From DATGPD01 sp041398565 (lineage in GTDB: Bacteria > Planctomycetota > UBA1135 > UBA2386): a stretch of DNA of 64,000 bases. The stretch is taken from positions 310,001 to 374,000 of the forward strand of contig JAWKUN010000004.1 of NCBI GenBank assembly GCA_041398565.1. Reading direction: 5' to 3'. Below, in pieces: positions 1 through 9,313 of this stretch. Below the pieces are notes generated by a model, which was given only the letters and a program-made list of their open reading frames with translations, searched no databases and was not told the origin of the DNA. The position numbers and the translations under genes are program-made. Within the stretch, counting starts at the first letter, position 1; the number at the start of each line of letters is the position of its first letter.

Positions 1-1336
1 CGGCCGCAGCACGCTCCTGATCGGTCACATCGCGGCACGCGAAGAGCAGCGAGCGCCCGAAGGCCGGCGTCGCCTTGGCGTTCACCCGCAGCACCCGTTG
101 CCCACCTTCGCCGCAGTCGATGACGACGCGCGCGTCCTGGACGACGCCGCCACCCCGTGCCAGGTCGAAGAGGTCGTGGCCGACGATCTCCGCCACGCTG
201 CGCACCGCGAAGTAGCGCTCGGCAGGCACGCCCAGGCGCTCGCCGACATCGGGCGACATGTAGCGGAAGCGACCCTCGACATCGGTCAGGAACACGGCGT
301 CGGAGATCTCCACCAGAGTCTCCCGGTGAAGCTCCTCCGACTCCCGCAGCGCGCCTTCGACACGCGTGCGCTCGGCCAGCTCGTACTGCAGTGCCTCGGT
401 CCGCGCGGCGACCCGCCGCGCCAGGCTCCGGTTCCACAGCGTGACGCCGAGCAAGAGCGTGGCCAGAACGCCGACGATCCCGAGCAGCCACAACCAGTAC
501 GGCGTGCCGCCGATCTGCACCCAACGCCGGTAGATGCGCGCGTGCTCGGACTCGGTCAGCCCCAGCACGGCCTTGTCGAGGATGCCGAGTAGCGGCGAGT
601 CGCCCGGGGACACGGCGAGGACCAGCTCGACCTCGTACGACAGGTTCCCGGCGCTGCGCAGGTTGGTGATGCCCTCCCGGTCCATCACGTAGGTGGCGAC
701 CGGCAACAGCGTGATGAACGCGTCGAGCTCGCCGAACGACAACATCAGGAGTCCGCGACGCGCATCCTGGATCGGCAGGACCTGCCGTCCGGTCAAATCG
801 CGGTCGAGGTCGTTCCAGCGCAGAATCTGGTTGTCCACCCCCACCTGCTTCATGCGCAGATCGTCCATGCCGTGCACGTCGCGCTCGCTTCGCTTCACCA
901 CGAGCGTGGTGCGCAGCCGGAGCAGGGGCCGGCTGATGACGCGGCCCTGTGCGCCGGAACCCGGGCGCACCATGAGCGGGATCACGTCGATGCGACGGCG
1001 GTTGAACGCCGCGGGCGGAGCGTCCGGTCGGTAGCGGAACTCGAGTCCGGTGCGCTCGGCGATCAGCGCCAGATAGTCGGCCGCGATTCCCTCGAAGACG
1101 CCGTCGCTGACGAAACCGACCGGCGGCAGCTGCCCCTCGGGGGTGACGTACACGTTGCCGCGGGACGCGCCGATCCAGGCCCGCTCCTCGTCGCTGAGCT
1201 CGGGCGCGCGGTTCTGCGCGGCGAGCGCCCGCCCGAGACCGAGCAGCACCGCGACCCACAGACAAAACGACGCGACCGAGGCCAGACCCGACCGGCAGTG
1301 CCGACGGCAGCGCAACCGCGATGCCGCCGCGGCCAT
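1..1336 (-). CDS. Sensor protein with periplasmic solute-binding domain, TM helix and PAS domain (partial, C-terminus off the left edge)
   Basis: This frame is open from an ATG at 1336 to the window edge (about 445 codons). It starts with a short basic N-region and a hydrophobic signal segment ending ALAAQN. A family-3 type solute-binding (SBP_bac_3) domain follows, with stretches such as VGFVSDGVFEGIAADYLAL. A transmembrane helix (WLWLLGIVGVLATLLLG) lies near residue 280, then a short coiled coil, then a PAS domain (ISDAVFLTDVEGRFRYMSPD) running to the edge. This order is typical of BvgS-like membrane sensor kinases or diguanylate cyclases: a ligand is sensed outside the cytoplasmic membrane and signals through PAS. 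The output domain is not visible, so kinase versus cyclase cannot be decided. The start is the first in-frame ATG before the signal sequence; TTG codons downstream are possible. Confidence 0.8.
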   Translation of the reverse strand, partial: MAAAASRLRCRRHCRSGLASVASFCLWVAVLLGLGRALAAQNRAPELSDEERAWIGASRGNVYVTPEGQLPPVGFVSDGVFEGIAADYLALIAERTGLEFRYRPDAPPAAFNRRRIDVIPLMVRPGSGAQGRVISRPLLRLRTTLVVKRSERDVHGMDDLRMKQVGVDNQILRWNDLDRDLTGRQVLPIQDARRGLLMLSFGELDAFITLLPVATYVMDREGITNLRSAGNLSYEVELVLAVSPGDSPLLGILDKAVLGLTESEHARIYRRWVQIGGTPYWLWLLGIVGVLATLLLGVTLWNRSLARRVAARTEALQYELAERTRVEGALRESEELHRETLVEISDAVFLTDVEGRFRYMSPDVGERLGVPAERYFAVRSVAEIVGHDLFDLARGGGVVQDARVVIDCGEGGQRVLRVNAKATPAFGRSLLFACRDVTDQERAAA

Positions 1337-1489
1337 GGCCGCATCGCCGCTTCCTCGGCCGCGACATCTGGTCTGCCGTCTCGCCATCGCGAGCTAGCAG
1401 ACGGCCCTTGCCGAGCGGGCGCAAGAGTCGGCTGCACCCCCAGCCCGAGCGCCGTCGTGACGCGCCCAGCGTTTCCCGAAGAGCGCCGG

Positions 1490-3547
1490 TCAGCGAACGG
1501 CGAACACGTAGCAGGCGCCGGCGTCCGTCCTGTCGTTGTTCGCCTGCTCGCCGCCGACTCCGACCGCAGCACTGTCTTCGAACGGCGCCGCGACCAGGGC
1601 GATCTCGCCACTCACCGCCACCGCAAAGCCGAAACCATCGCCTGCGTCGGTGTTGCTCGCCTTCAAGTAGTGTCGCTGAGTCCAGGTATCGCCGTCGCGC
1701 ACGAAGGCGTAGGCGGCGCCCGCGTCGCGAGCTCCATCGCCGGTGCCGTCGCCGTCGATGCCGGTAGCCTCACTGTCTTCGCCGGGAGCGCCGACCGCGA
1801 GGAGCGTGCCGTCGAAGGCGAGCGCCGCGCCGAACGCATCGCCGCGCCCACTGTTGTCGGCCTTGACGTAGCTGCGGGGCGACCAGACGTCGCCGCTCCT
1901 ACGGTAGGCGTAGACGGCGCCCGCCCCGGGCGAGCTGTCGTCCGCCTGATCGCCACCGATGACGCGCGCGGCGCTGGCTTCGCCCGGAGCACCCACGGCG
2001 ATCAGATCGCCGTGGACGGCGACCGCGGTGCCGAAGAGGTCCTCGGTACCCGTGTTGGTCGCCTTCAAGTACGCCTCGGCGTGCCACATGCCATTACGCA
2101 GCCGGTACACGTAGGCCGCGCCCGACTCCGGCGTTGCGTCGTTGTCGCCGTCACCGTCGACGCCGATCGCGGCGCTGTCCTCGTTCGGCGCTCCGACCAC
2201 CAAGGTCTCGTCGTGCAGCGCCAGCGACGTGCCGAACCCGTCGAAGCCGCCGGAGTTGGTCGCCTTGATGTAGGCCTCCTGCGACCACTGGTCGCCGACC
2301 CGGCTGAACACGTACACCGCCCCCGAGTCGACGACGCTGTCGTCGCCCTGAGCGCCGCCGACGCCGCGCGCACCGCTGTCCTCGCCGGGAGCCGACACGG
2401 CGATGCGGTCGCCACTGATCGCCACGACCGACCCGAAGCGATCGTTGTCGCCGGTGTTCGAGGCCTTGAGGTAGGCCTGGAAGACGTAGCCAGCGCCCTG
2501 GCGCACGAAGACGTAGGCGGCACCGCTGCTCGGCGAGCGGTTGTTGAACTTGTCGCCGTTGACGCCGCGCGCGTCGCTGGATTCGTGAGGAGCGCCGACC
2601 ACCAGCAAGTCGCCGGAGATCGCGACCGCTGCGCCGAACATGTCCGCGTTCTCGGCGTTGGTCGCCTTCACCATCGCCGCCTGCTGCCAGCCAGCCGCGC
2701 CGCGCTCGACCACGTACACGGCGCCGGCATCGGCCGCGACGTTGTTGAACGGATCGCCGAGGCTGTCCTCCAGCGGCGTGCCGATGGCCATGCGCAGGCC
2801 GTCGGTGGCGACCACCGTGCCGTAGGCGTCGAGGAGGTCGCTGTTGGCGGCCTTGGCGTAGGCGCTCTGCGCCAGGGTCGGAGCCACTCGGTGCACGCGC
2901 AGGGTGTAGGTGCGCTCCACGTGGCCGTCCGCGGAGGTGAGCGTCACCGGGATCGTGCGGTCTCCCAGGGCAAGATCGAACGGATAGGGTCGACCGACCG
3001 TGGCCAGGGTGCCGTCGACGGCGAGGGTCACGCCCGGCTCGGCCACCTGCGCCGTCAGCGCCAACTGCGGCGCCGCCAGCGTCAAGTCGTACTCGAGAAC
3101 GTCGGGGTCGAAGGACGGGTCGAGCACCCCCACCGATGCTGCCAAGTCCTGCAGGCCGGGCGCGCGCTCGACCGCCACGTGGTAGGTGCGGCTGCTCTGC
3201 GCCTGCGGACCGCTGACCACCACACGCATGTCGGTGCGGCCGGGTACGAGCGACCACGGTCCGGACGGCTGGCCGGACGCTACGGCGATGTCGTTGACGG
3301 TGAGTGCCGATCCGGGCGCGCCCACACGCGCGACCACGGTGACCTCCGACTCGGCGTAGGGAAGCGCAACTGTGTACTCCGTCCGCGCGGGGTCGAACGA
3401 TGGATCCAGCGTTCCTGGAACGACGAGCAGCTCGCTGGCGGTGGCCGAAGCGACCTTGGAGTGGCGACCACACGCTGTCGCGAGGAGACAGAGCGAGAGG
3501 CCGGCCGCGCAGCGCAGACCGGCAGTGGAGGGTGTCGAACGGATCAT
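1490..3547 (-). CDS. FG-GAP repeat lipoprotein with cadherin-like beta-sandwich N-terminal region
   Basis: 685 residues. The N-terminus has a lipobox-like LLATACG (Cys26), so it is probably a lipoprotein exported through the membrane. Residues of about 40-220 look like two cadherin-like beta-sandwich (Cadherin_9-type) repeats, with the phrase LDPSFDP(A/D)..EY occurring twice. The rest is seven tandem FG-GAP units, each of the form K(A/S)(S/T)N....D.FG..(V/L)A..G..(L/I)AVGAP.EDS, followed by a variable GVGGDQ.D... segment rich in Asp that resembles Ca-binding loops of integrin-alpha propellers. A seven-bladed beta-propeller is the expected fold. Function is unknown; a surface adhesion or binding role is an inference. 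It is divergent from the M14 peptidase gene. Confidence 0.85.
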   Translation of the reverse strand: MIRSTPSTAGLRCAAGLSLCLLATACGRHSKVASATASELLVVPGTLDPSFDPARTEYTVALPYAESEVTVVARVGAPGSALTVNDIAVASGQPSGPWSLVPGRTDMRVVVSGPQAQSSRTYHVAVERAPGLQDLAASVGVLDPSFDPDVLEYDLTLAAPQLALTAQVAEPGVTLAVDGTLATVGRPYPFDLALGDRTIPVTLTSADGHVERTYTLRVHRVAPTLAQSAYAKAANSDLLDAYGTVVATDGLRMAIGTPLEDSLGDPFNNVAADAGAVYVVERGAAGWQQAAMVKATNAENADMFGAAVAISGDLLVVGAPHESSDARGVNGDKFNNRSPSSGAAYVFVRQGAGYVFQAYLKASNTGDNDRFGSVVAISGDRIAVSAPGEDSGARGVGGAQGDDSVVDSGAVYVFSRVGDQWSQEAYIKATNSGGFDGFGTSLALHDETLVVGAPNEDSAAIGVDGDGDNDATPESGAAYVYRLRNGMWHAEAYLKATNTGTEDLFGTAVAVHGDLIAVGAPGEASAARVIGGDQADDSSPGAGAVYAYRRSGDVWSPRSYVKADNSGRGDAFGAALAFDGTLLAVGAPGEDSEATGIDGDGTGDGARDAGAAYAFVRDGDTWTQRHYLKASNTDAGDGFGFAVAVSGEIALVAAPFEDSAAVGVGGEQANNDRTDAGACYVFAVR

Positions 3548-3832
3548 GGCCAGGCTGTGTGCCCCGGTTTGTCAGGCGCTCCCGGGTGGAAGGGGAAGGG
3601 GAGGCAGATGGGGCGCGGAAGGCTACCTCATGGCGCATCGCCCCTCACGCGCGTGCCGAGATCGCACGCCAAGGTCCGCCACCGTGGGCGGTCTCGTTTC
3701 GCGACGGCGTGCGAGGACGCGCGCGTGTCGGTCGTCCGCACCAGCGCTCCGCGCCGGCGCAACCCCGGCCGGGTGTTCGCGACCTGGCCCTGCCAAGGTG
3801 CCTTGCGCTTCTCGCGACGCATCCTGGCCGGC

Positions 3833-3838
3833 TACGCT
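3833..3838 (+). promoter_or_regulatory. Putative -10 element TACGCT, leaderless start
   Basis: TACGCT in the context GGCTACGCT lies 6 nt before the ATG at 3845, with no Shine-Dalgarno sequence between. It fits the TAnnnT pattern seen before many genes here. Transcription would start at or next to the start codon. Confidence 0.45.
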
Positions 3839-3844
3839 GGCTCG

Positions 3845-5773
3845 ATGACGTACGCGCTGGCGTGTCTTGCCGCTCTTCCGCTCTTCGCTGCACCGCAGTC
3901 GCCGCCGCCCGACCCTGCTCCCCCGCGCACGCGGGCCGAGCGCAGCGACTGGCACGAGACCTCGCGCAACGCCGACGTCGACGCCTTCCTCGACGCGCTG
4001 GCGCAGCTCCCGCACGGAGGACGACTGCGCGTCGAGAATCTCGGTCGGACGGTGCAAGGCCGACCGCTGCGCGTGGTGCGCGTCCGTGAACCACACGCGT
4101 CCCCGCGCCTGCGCGCCCTCCTGCTCGCCGACATCCACGGTGGTGAAGTCGAGGGCAAGGAGGCCGTGCAGATCCTCCTACGCGAGATCGCACTCGGTGA
4201 GCACAGCGCGCTCCTCGACGCCGTGGAACTGGCGGTCGTGCCGGTGTTCAACGCCGACGGCAACGACGAGATCGATCGCGGCAATCGGTTCGAACAGAAC
4301 GGGCCCGACGCCGGAGTCGGTCGACGACACAACAGCCAAGACCGCGACCTCAACCGCGACTTCATCAAGCTCGAATCGCCGGAAGCTCGCGCCCTGCTGC
4401 GCCTGTTGGCCAGCTTCGACCCGCACCTCTTCATGGACCTGCACACCACCAACGGGTCCTACCACGGCTACCACCTCACGTACTGCACGTCGCTCAACGG
4501 CAACGTCGATCCCGACATCGCGGCCCTCATGCACGAGCGCTTCCTCCCGGCGGTGCGGCAACGCATGCGCGAGGCGCACGGCTACCGCATCTTCGACTAC
4601 GGCAACTTCGGCAGACAGGGTCCGGAGAGCGGCTGGACCACCTTCAGCGCCGATCCGCGGCTGGCCATCAACTACGTCGGCCTCCGGCACTGCCTCAGCC
4701 TGTTGTCGGAGGCCTACAGCTACCTTCCGTTCGAGGACCGCGCCAAGGTGACCCGAGCCTTCGTGCTGGAGTCGCTGACCGAGCTGGTGCAGCGAGCCGA
4801 CGAGGTGCTCGAGCTGCGCGCCATCGCCGTCGAGCGCGGAGCCTCCATGCCGTTCCGCTTCGCCCACGAGCTGGCGCCGCCGGTGCAAGGCGAGCTCCTG
4901 GTCGGAGCCGTCGACGAGCAGGAGGTACCCGGTCTGGGCAAACGCTTGTGCGTTCGCCCGGAGTTCCACGCCGTGCAGGCACCGCTCCAAGTGCGTTTCG
5001 TCGCCAAGAAGGAGCGCCCGCTGCCCAAGGCATGGGCCATCCTCGGAGCCCACGACCTGGTCGCCAACATCGTGCGGGCGCACGGCATCGACGTCTTCAC
5101 CACGACCGAGCCCCTTGAAGCGCCGGCGCAGCGCTTCGTGCCCGAGGGGGTCCGCCGCCAGGGACGTCCGTTCCAGGGGCACCGACTGGTGCAGTTGACA
5201 GGCAAGCTGAGCGAGGAAGCCGCGAGTCTGCCCGCCGGCACCCTGGTGGTGGGTGCCGACCACGCTTTGGCCCGCCTCGCCGCCCAGCTCCTCGAGGCGG
5301 ACAGCGACGACGGACTGGCGACCTGGGGCTACTTCGACCGCGACCTCGACGCCGGCAGCTATCCCGTCCTGCGGCTCGACCGAGCGCCGTCGCCCCGCAG
5401 CCTTCGCGCCATGATCGGGAGCGACGCGGTCTTCCCGACGCTGGTGCCCTACCTGCCCGGAGCCGACGCCGACGAGACGGTTGCACGGCTGGAGCTGTCG
5501 GTCGTCGAGCCGGGCACGCGCGTCCCGCCACGGGGCTTCGAGCCGGACGTGCGCTTTGCCGGGCGCAAGCTGCGCTACCGACTGCAAGGCGCGACGAGCG
5601 AAGACCTGGAACACATGGAGACCGACGCGACCGATCGCCGCCGCAGCGGCGAGCTCGGCACGTCGGTGCTGGTCACGCGCCGGGCGGGAGTCACCCATGC
5701 CGAACTCGTGCAGGCGTGCGAAGCCCTGCGCCGCGCGGGCGTCACCGAGGTCCTGCTGTCGCCTCCGGAGTGA
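3845..5773 (+). CDS. Secreted M14-family zinc carboxypeptidase
   Basis: 642 residues from the ATG at 3845, which opens a signal peptide (ALACLAALPLFAAPQ). The frame is open much further upstream, but that stretch is antisense to the FG-GAP gene and has no protein character. The peptidase domain occupies about residues 35-300. The zinc motif is HGGE (His98, Glu101) in ADIHGGEVEGKEA; the third ligand is probably His200 in FMDLHTTNG. NRDF at 170-173 is the substrate-carboxylate region, and Glu289 in LLSEAYSY is the likely catalytic Glu. The C-terminal 300 residues have no domain I recognise, though this length is common in planctomycete M14 proteins. It would hydrolyse C-terminal residues of peptides or cell-wall peptides outside the cytoplasm. 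Substrate is unknown. Confidence 0.88.
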   Translation: MTYALACLAALPLFAAPQSPPPDPAPPRTRAERSDWHETSRNADVDAFLDALAQLPHGGRLRVENLGRTVQGRPLRVVRVREPHASPRLRALLLADIHGGEVEGKEAVQILLREIALGEHSALLDAVELAVVPVFNADGNDEIDRGNRFEQNGPDAGVGRRHNSQDRDLNRDFIKLESPEARALLRLLASFDPHLFMDLHTTNGSYHGYHLTYCTSLNGNVDPDIAALMHERFLPAVRQRMREAHGYRIFDYGNFGRQGPESGWTTFSADPRLAINYVGLRHCLSLLSEAYSYLPFEDRAKVTRAFVLESLTELVQRADEVLELRAIAVERGASMPFRFAHELAPPVQGELLVGAVDEQEVPGLGKRLCVRPEFHAVQAPLQVRFVAKKERPLPKAWAILGAHDLVANIVRAHGIDVFTTTEPLEAPAQRFVPEGVRRQGRPFQGHRLVQLTGKLSEEAASLPAGTLVVGADHALARLAAQLLEADSDDGLATWGYFDRDLDAGSYPVLRLDRAPSPRSLRAMIGSDAVFPTLVPYLPGADADETVARLELSVVEPGTRVPPRGFEPDVRFAGRKLRYRLQGATSEDLEHMETDATDRRRSGELGTSVLVTRRAGVTHAELVQACEALRRAGVTEVLLSPPE

Positions 5774-5787
5774 GAGACGTCCTGTCG

Positions 5788-5812
5788 TGCGCGCGTCGTG
5801 CCGACGCGCGCA
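5788..5812. terminator. Perfect 11-bp hairpin between convergent genes
   Basis: TGCGCGCGTCG pairs perfectly with CGACGCGCGCA around a TGC loop, 15 nt after the M14 stop codon and 13 nt from the stop of the convergent SDR gene. There is no U tract. It probably acts as a bidirectional terminator or an mRNA-end stabiliser. Confidence 0.6.
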
Positions 5813-5825
5813 ACGGCCCCCCGCA

Positions 5826-6869
5826 TCAGTGTGCGTAGCGGGCGCGGATGCGTGGCACCAGGTAGTCGGCGAAGGCCCGCTCGAAGTCGTGCTGCGGCGC
5901 GAAGCCGAAGTCGCGCCGGGCGGCGCTGTCGTCGACGTCGGCCGGCCAGGAGTCGACGATCGCCTGACGCTGCAAGTCGGGCTTGAACGTGATCTGCGCC
6001 TCCGGGAAGTGCCGGCGCACCTCGTGGGCGATCTCTTCGGCCGACGGGCTGAAAGCCCCGAGGTTGTACACCTGTCGCGACAGCTTGCCCGCGTCGGCGT
6101 GGGCCAGAGCGAGCAGCGCATCGATCGCGTCCGGCATGGTCATGAACGGGATGCGGGCGTCCGGCCGCACGAAGCACGCGTACGGCTTGCCATCTGCCGC
6201 CGCGTGGATCATCTCCGGCGCGTAGTCGCTGGTACCTCCCGACGGCATGGTGTCGGTCGAGATGAGCCCGGGAAAGCGCACGCTGCGGAAGTCGACGATG
6301 TCGGGGATGCGGTCCTGGGCCAGCCAGCGGTAGTGCTTGGCGTAGTAGCGGCCCAGGTGCTCGCAGTAGAGCTTGTTGCAGCCGTACATCGTCGTCGGCT
6401 GCAGGTAGTCGTCCTCCTTGACCTTGCCCGCCGAAGCCTTGGTCTTCAGGTCGGGCATGCCGTACGCGGCGATCGAGCTGGGAAAGACGAAGCGCACGCG
6501 CTTGCCGTGCGACCGCGCTTGCTCCGCTGCCAGGCGCAGGAGGTTGATCGTGCCGCCGACGTTGACGTCGTGCGCGGTCTCCGGCGCGAACTCGGCGCGC
6601 GTCGACAGCAACGCCGCCAAGTGGTAGACCTCCCGGATCTCGAACATCGCCAGCAGGCGCTCGAGCAACGCCCCGTCGCAGATGTCCCCCACGTGCGTCG
6701 ACATGCAGCAGTCCCGCAGGTCGCGCGGGAGTTCACGCACGTCCAGCGCGACCACGTCGCGCCGCCCGCGCTCCCACAGCGCGCGGATGAGCCCGTGGCC
6801 GACTTCGCCGCCGGCCCCGGCGATGAGAATGGCTGAGTGGCGGCGCCCGCCGCGATCGGTCGTCGACAT
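5826..6869 (-). CDS. SDR-type L-threonine 3-dehydrogenase-like NAD-dependent epimerase/dehydrogenase
   Basis: 347 residues from the ATG at 6869 (MSTTDRGG); the longer frame upstream is only antisense to the next gene. The Rossmann glycine motif is GAGGEVG at about residues 17-23. The extended-SDR active site has Ser in PSSIAAYG and Tyr/Lys in MYGCNKLYCE (YxxxK-type). The segment PGLISTDTMPSGGTSDYAPE matches the signature of SDR-type L-threonine dehydrogenases (the Flavobacterium and trypanosome type), which oxidise threonine to 2-amino-3-ketobutyrate with NAD. A glycine C-acetyltransferase partner is not in the window, so another nucleotide-sugar-like substrate cannot be excluded. It is divergent from the membrane gene at 6945 and convergent with the M14 peptidase. 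Confidence 0.8.
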   Translation of the reverse strand: MSTTDRGGRRHSAILIAGAGGEVGHGLIRALWERGRRDVVALDVRELPRDLRDCCMSTHVGDICDGALLERLLAMFEIREVYHLAALLSTRAEFAPETAHDVNVGGTINLLRLAAEQARSHGKRVRFVFPSSIAAYGMPDLKTKASAGKVKEDDYLQPTTMYGCNKLYCEHLGRYYAKHYRWLAQDRIPDIVDFRSVRFPGLISTDTMPSGGTSDYAPEMIHAAADGKPYACFVRPDARIPFMTMPDAIDALLALAHADAGKLSRQVYNLGAFSPSAEEIAHEVRRHFPEAQITFKPDLQRQAIVDSWPADVDDSAARRDFGFAPQHDFERAFADYLVPRIRARYAH

Positions 6870-6944
6870 GCTGTGCTCGTCGGTTCCGGATTCTGCCGGG
6901 CGACGCCGCCGTTTCCAACGGTGCGGGAGGGCGGTGGTGGCGCG

Positions 6945-8282
6945 GTGAAGACGGGTGCCTACCGCTGGGCGTGGCTGGCGCTGCCGCTCGTCGTCCTCGG
7001 CCTCGTCCCCGGCTGGTTCGGCGGCGACGAGGTGCAGCTGGTCGAGGCCGGCCGGCAGGCCGCGGTGCCCACGCCGCACTACGGCGCACAGGCGTTGTTC
7101 TACCGGCCGCTGGCCTGGCACGCCCTCGCCCTGCAGCTTTCGTGGCTGGGATCCTGGCCACGCCTCGTGCACAGCCTCGACGTGCTGCACCATCTGCTGA
7201 ACGCTCAGCTGTTGGCACGCCTGCTCGGCCGGACCTGCCCGCAGCTACGCCGCGGCCCGGTGTTCCTCGCCTTCGCGGTGTCGCCGCTGGCGCTCGGAGC
7301 CGCCGGCTGGAGCGCTGCCGCGGTCGACCGCTTCGCGCTCACCGGCATGCTCGCCGCGGCCAGCTGCGTGCTCGCCGCAGCCGGGGGCCCGCCCGCCGCG
7401 CGGGTGCTCGGCGCCGGCCTGCTGACAGCGGTCGCGCTGATGTGCAAGGAGACCGCGGTGGTGCTGCCGGCGCAGCTCGCCGTGATCTGGTGGTGGCGCC
7501 CGAGCGCCGTCGACCGGCGCGCCTGGGCCATGGTCGCTGCCATCGTGGCGCTGTACCTCGCGTGGCGGTGGTTCGGCTACTTCGCGCACGTCGCGCCTTC
7601 GGCCGCCAGCCCCGCGTACGCCATGTCGCTCGCTCCGGCGCGCCTTGCCAGCAACGCCGCCATCTACGCCGCCGCGCCTTTCCCGCCCTGGATCGCCAAC
7701 ATCGAGCTCCTGCGCCGACAGCCCGAGCAGCATCTGTGGGCGATCGGGTTCGGGGCCGGCCTGCACGGCCTGCTCGTGTGGATGCTGGCGCGGGCGACGA
7801 CCAACCGCCTGGCGCTGGCGTACGTCGCCGCCTACACCGTCGCGGTGGCACCCATGCTGCCTCTCGCCAAGGTCGAGCTGCATTACACGTACGTGGCGGC
7901 CCTGCCGTTCGCGGTGGTCGTGGCGCGCCTGTGGGACTCGCACCTCACCCGCACCCGTCGCACGCTGCTCGTGCTGACGCTGGCGTCGGTCTGGGCAAGA
8001 GGTGTCGGCATCAGCCTGAAGTTGTGGCGACACGGCACGGTCGAGGCCGTGGCCCGCGCCGCCCTGGCCCAACACCCGCCGCCGGCTGCCGGCACGACGG
8101 TCGTCGTCGCCGGCGAGCCCGGCGCGCCGCTCTCGGTCCTCGACCGCGCCTTCGCCGGCGTGCCGACGGTCGAGGGCTGGCGCGTCGTCGTCATGCCCGA
8201 CGCGACGCCGCGACCGATGGCGGAATGGTGTCTGCGCCTGGCCACCGACGGCGCCGTCACGTTGCTGCCGCCGGCGCGCTGA
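6945..8282 (+). CDS. Polytopic membrane protein, GT-C glycosyltransferase-like
   Basis: About 445 residues from a GTG at 6945, preceded by GGGAGGG about 14 nt upstream. An earlier ATG at 6837 would overlap the divergent SDR gene. At least eight hydrophobic segments are visible. The first luminal loop has an acidic GGDE, followed by FYRPLAWHAL, then HHLLNAQLL and a KETAVVLP segment. This order resembles GT-C fold membrane glycosyltransferases (TMTC/PMT-like), which use lipid-linked sugars. The protein at 59201-60622 has the same layout (VADDH, FFRPLLAL, HP..VTWISAR), suggesting paralogy. No substrate can be inferred. It is followed closely by gnd but has its own 3' spacer of about 120 nt. Confidence 0.7.
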   Translation: MKTGAYRWAWLALPLVVLGLVPGWFGGDEVQLVEAGRQAAVPTPHYGAQALFYRPLAWHALALQLSWLGSWPRLVHSLDVLHHLLNAQLLARLLGRTCPQLRRGPVFLAFAVSPLALGAAGWSAAAVDRFALTGMLAAASCVLAAAGGPPAARVLGAGLLTAVALMCKETAVVLPAQLAVIWWWRPSAVDRRAWAMVAAIVALYLAWRWFGYFAHVAPSAASPAYAMSLAPARLASNAAIYAAAPFPPWIANIELLRRQPEQHLWAIGFGAGLHGLLVWMLARATTNRLALAYVAAYTVAVAPMLPLAKVELHYTYVAALPFAVVVARLWDSHLTRTRRTLLVLTLASVWARGVGISLKLWRHGTVEAVARAALAQHPPPAAGTTVVVAGEPGAPLSVLDRAFAGVPTVEGWRVVVMPDATPRPMAEWCLRLATDGAVTLLPPAR

Positions 8283-8401
8283 GTCGCCGCCTGCCAGCGA
8301 CGCGCGCCCCGGTGTCGATTCTGCGCTTGCCGCCGCCCTTCCGCGCCCGTGTAGTGGCAGCGCTCGGTCGCTCCGGCCGCGCACAAGACCTGGGAGGCAG
8401 C

Positions 8402-9313
8402 ATGGATCTCGGAATGATCGGGCTCGGCCGCATGGGCGGCAACATGAGCGAGCGCCTGTTGCGCAGCGGCCATCGCGTCGTCGGCTTCGACCGCGGCGCC
8501 GAATCGGTGGCGTCCGCCAAGCGGCGCGGCGTCGAGACCGTCGACTCGTTGGCGGCGCTGGTTCGGGCGCTGCCGCCCCCGCGCGCGCTGTGGATGATGG
8601 TTCCGGCCGGCGCCGCCGTCGACGAGACGATCGATGCGCTGCTGCCGATGCTCGCAAGCGACGACGTCCTCATCGACGGCGGCAACTCCAACTACAAGGA
8701 CAGCCAACGCCGGGCGCAGCAGGTCGCGAGCCAGCGGATCCACTACGTCGACGCCGGCACCAGCGGTGGCGTGTGGGGGCTCAAGGAGGGCTACAGCCTC
8801 ATGGTCGGCGGCGACGCCACTGCCATCGAGCGCCTGCGCCCGATCCTGTCGGCGCTCGCCCCCTCCCCCGACCGCGGCTGGGGGCGGGTCGGCGGCCCCG
8901 GCGCCGGCCACTTCGCCAAGATGATCCACAACGGCATCGAGTACGGCATGATGCAGGCGTTCGCCGAGGGCTTCGCGATCATGGACAAGAAGCGCGAACT
9001 CGGCCTCGATCTGGCGCAGGTGGCCGAGGTCTGGCGCTTCGGCAGCGTCGTCCGCTCCTGGTTGCTCGACCTCACCGCTGCCGCGCTCGCGAACGACGCC
9101 ACGCTCGGCGACGTGGCCGCCTACGTCGCCGACTCCGGCGAAGGACGTTGGACGGTGCAGGAAGCGATCGACCTGGGCGTGTCGGCGCCGGTGATCACCG
9201 AGTCGCTGCTCCGTCGCCTGCGCTCGCGCGAGAGCGCGCCCTACGCCGACCGCCTCCTCGCCGTCATGCGCCAGGCCTTCGGCGGACACGCCGTGCACAC
9301 CCGAGAAGCGTGA
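8402..9313 (+). CDS. gnd: 6-phosphogluconate dehydrogenase, decarboxylating (short form)
   Basis: 303 residues, the length of the short GndA/YqeC-type enzyme rather than the 470-residue E. coli form. It has the dinucleotide motif GLGRMGGNM, the signature IDGGNSNYKDSQRRA, and GTSGGVWGLKEGYSLMVGG for substrate binding. After the second beta strand the sequence reads GFDRGAE. An Asp there usually favours NAD over NADP (inference). It converts 6-phosphogluconate to ribulose 5-phosphate. The ATG at 8402 follows GGGAGGCAG. Its stop TGA overlaps the ATG of zwf (TGATG), so the two are translationally coupled, and pgl follows: all three oxidative pentose phosphate steps in one operon. Confidence 0.95.
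   Translation: MDLGMIGLGRMGGNMSERLLRSGHRVVGFDRGAESVASAKRRGVETVDSLAALVRALPPPRALWMMVPAGAAVDETIDALLPMLASDDVLIDGGNSNYKDSQRRAQQVASQRIHYVDAGTSGGVWGLKEGYSLMVGGDATAIERLRPILSALAPSPDRGWGRVGGPGAGHFAKMIHNGIEYGMMQAFAEGFAIMDKKRELGLDLAQVAEVWRFGSVVRSWLLDLTAAALANDATLGDVAAYVADSGEGRWTVQEAIDLGVSAPVITESLLRRLRSRESAPYADRLLAVMRQAFGGHAVHTREA

Noticed and set aside
872..3844. Very long plus-strand open frame in front of the M14 peptidase
   Set aside because: It is antisense to the FG-GAP lipoprotein; the translation has low-complexity Arg/Ala/Gly composition. High-GC shadow, the real start is 3845.
4178..6121. 647-codon minus-strand frame across the M14 peptidase
   Set aside because: Shadow of the M14 gene: no domains, biased composition, and it runs into the SDR gene.
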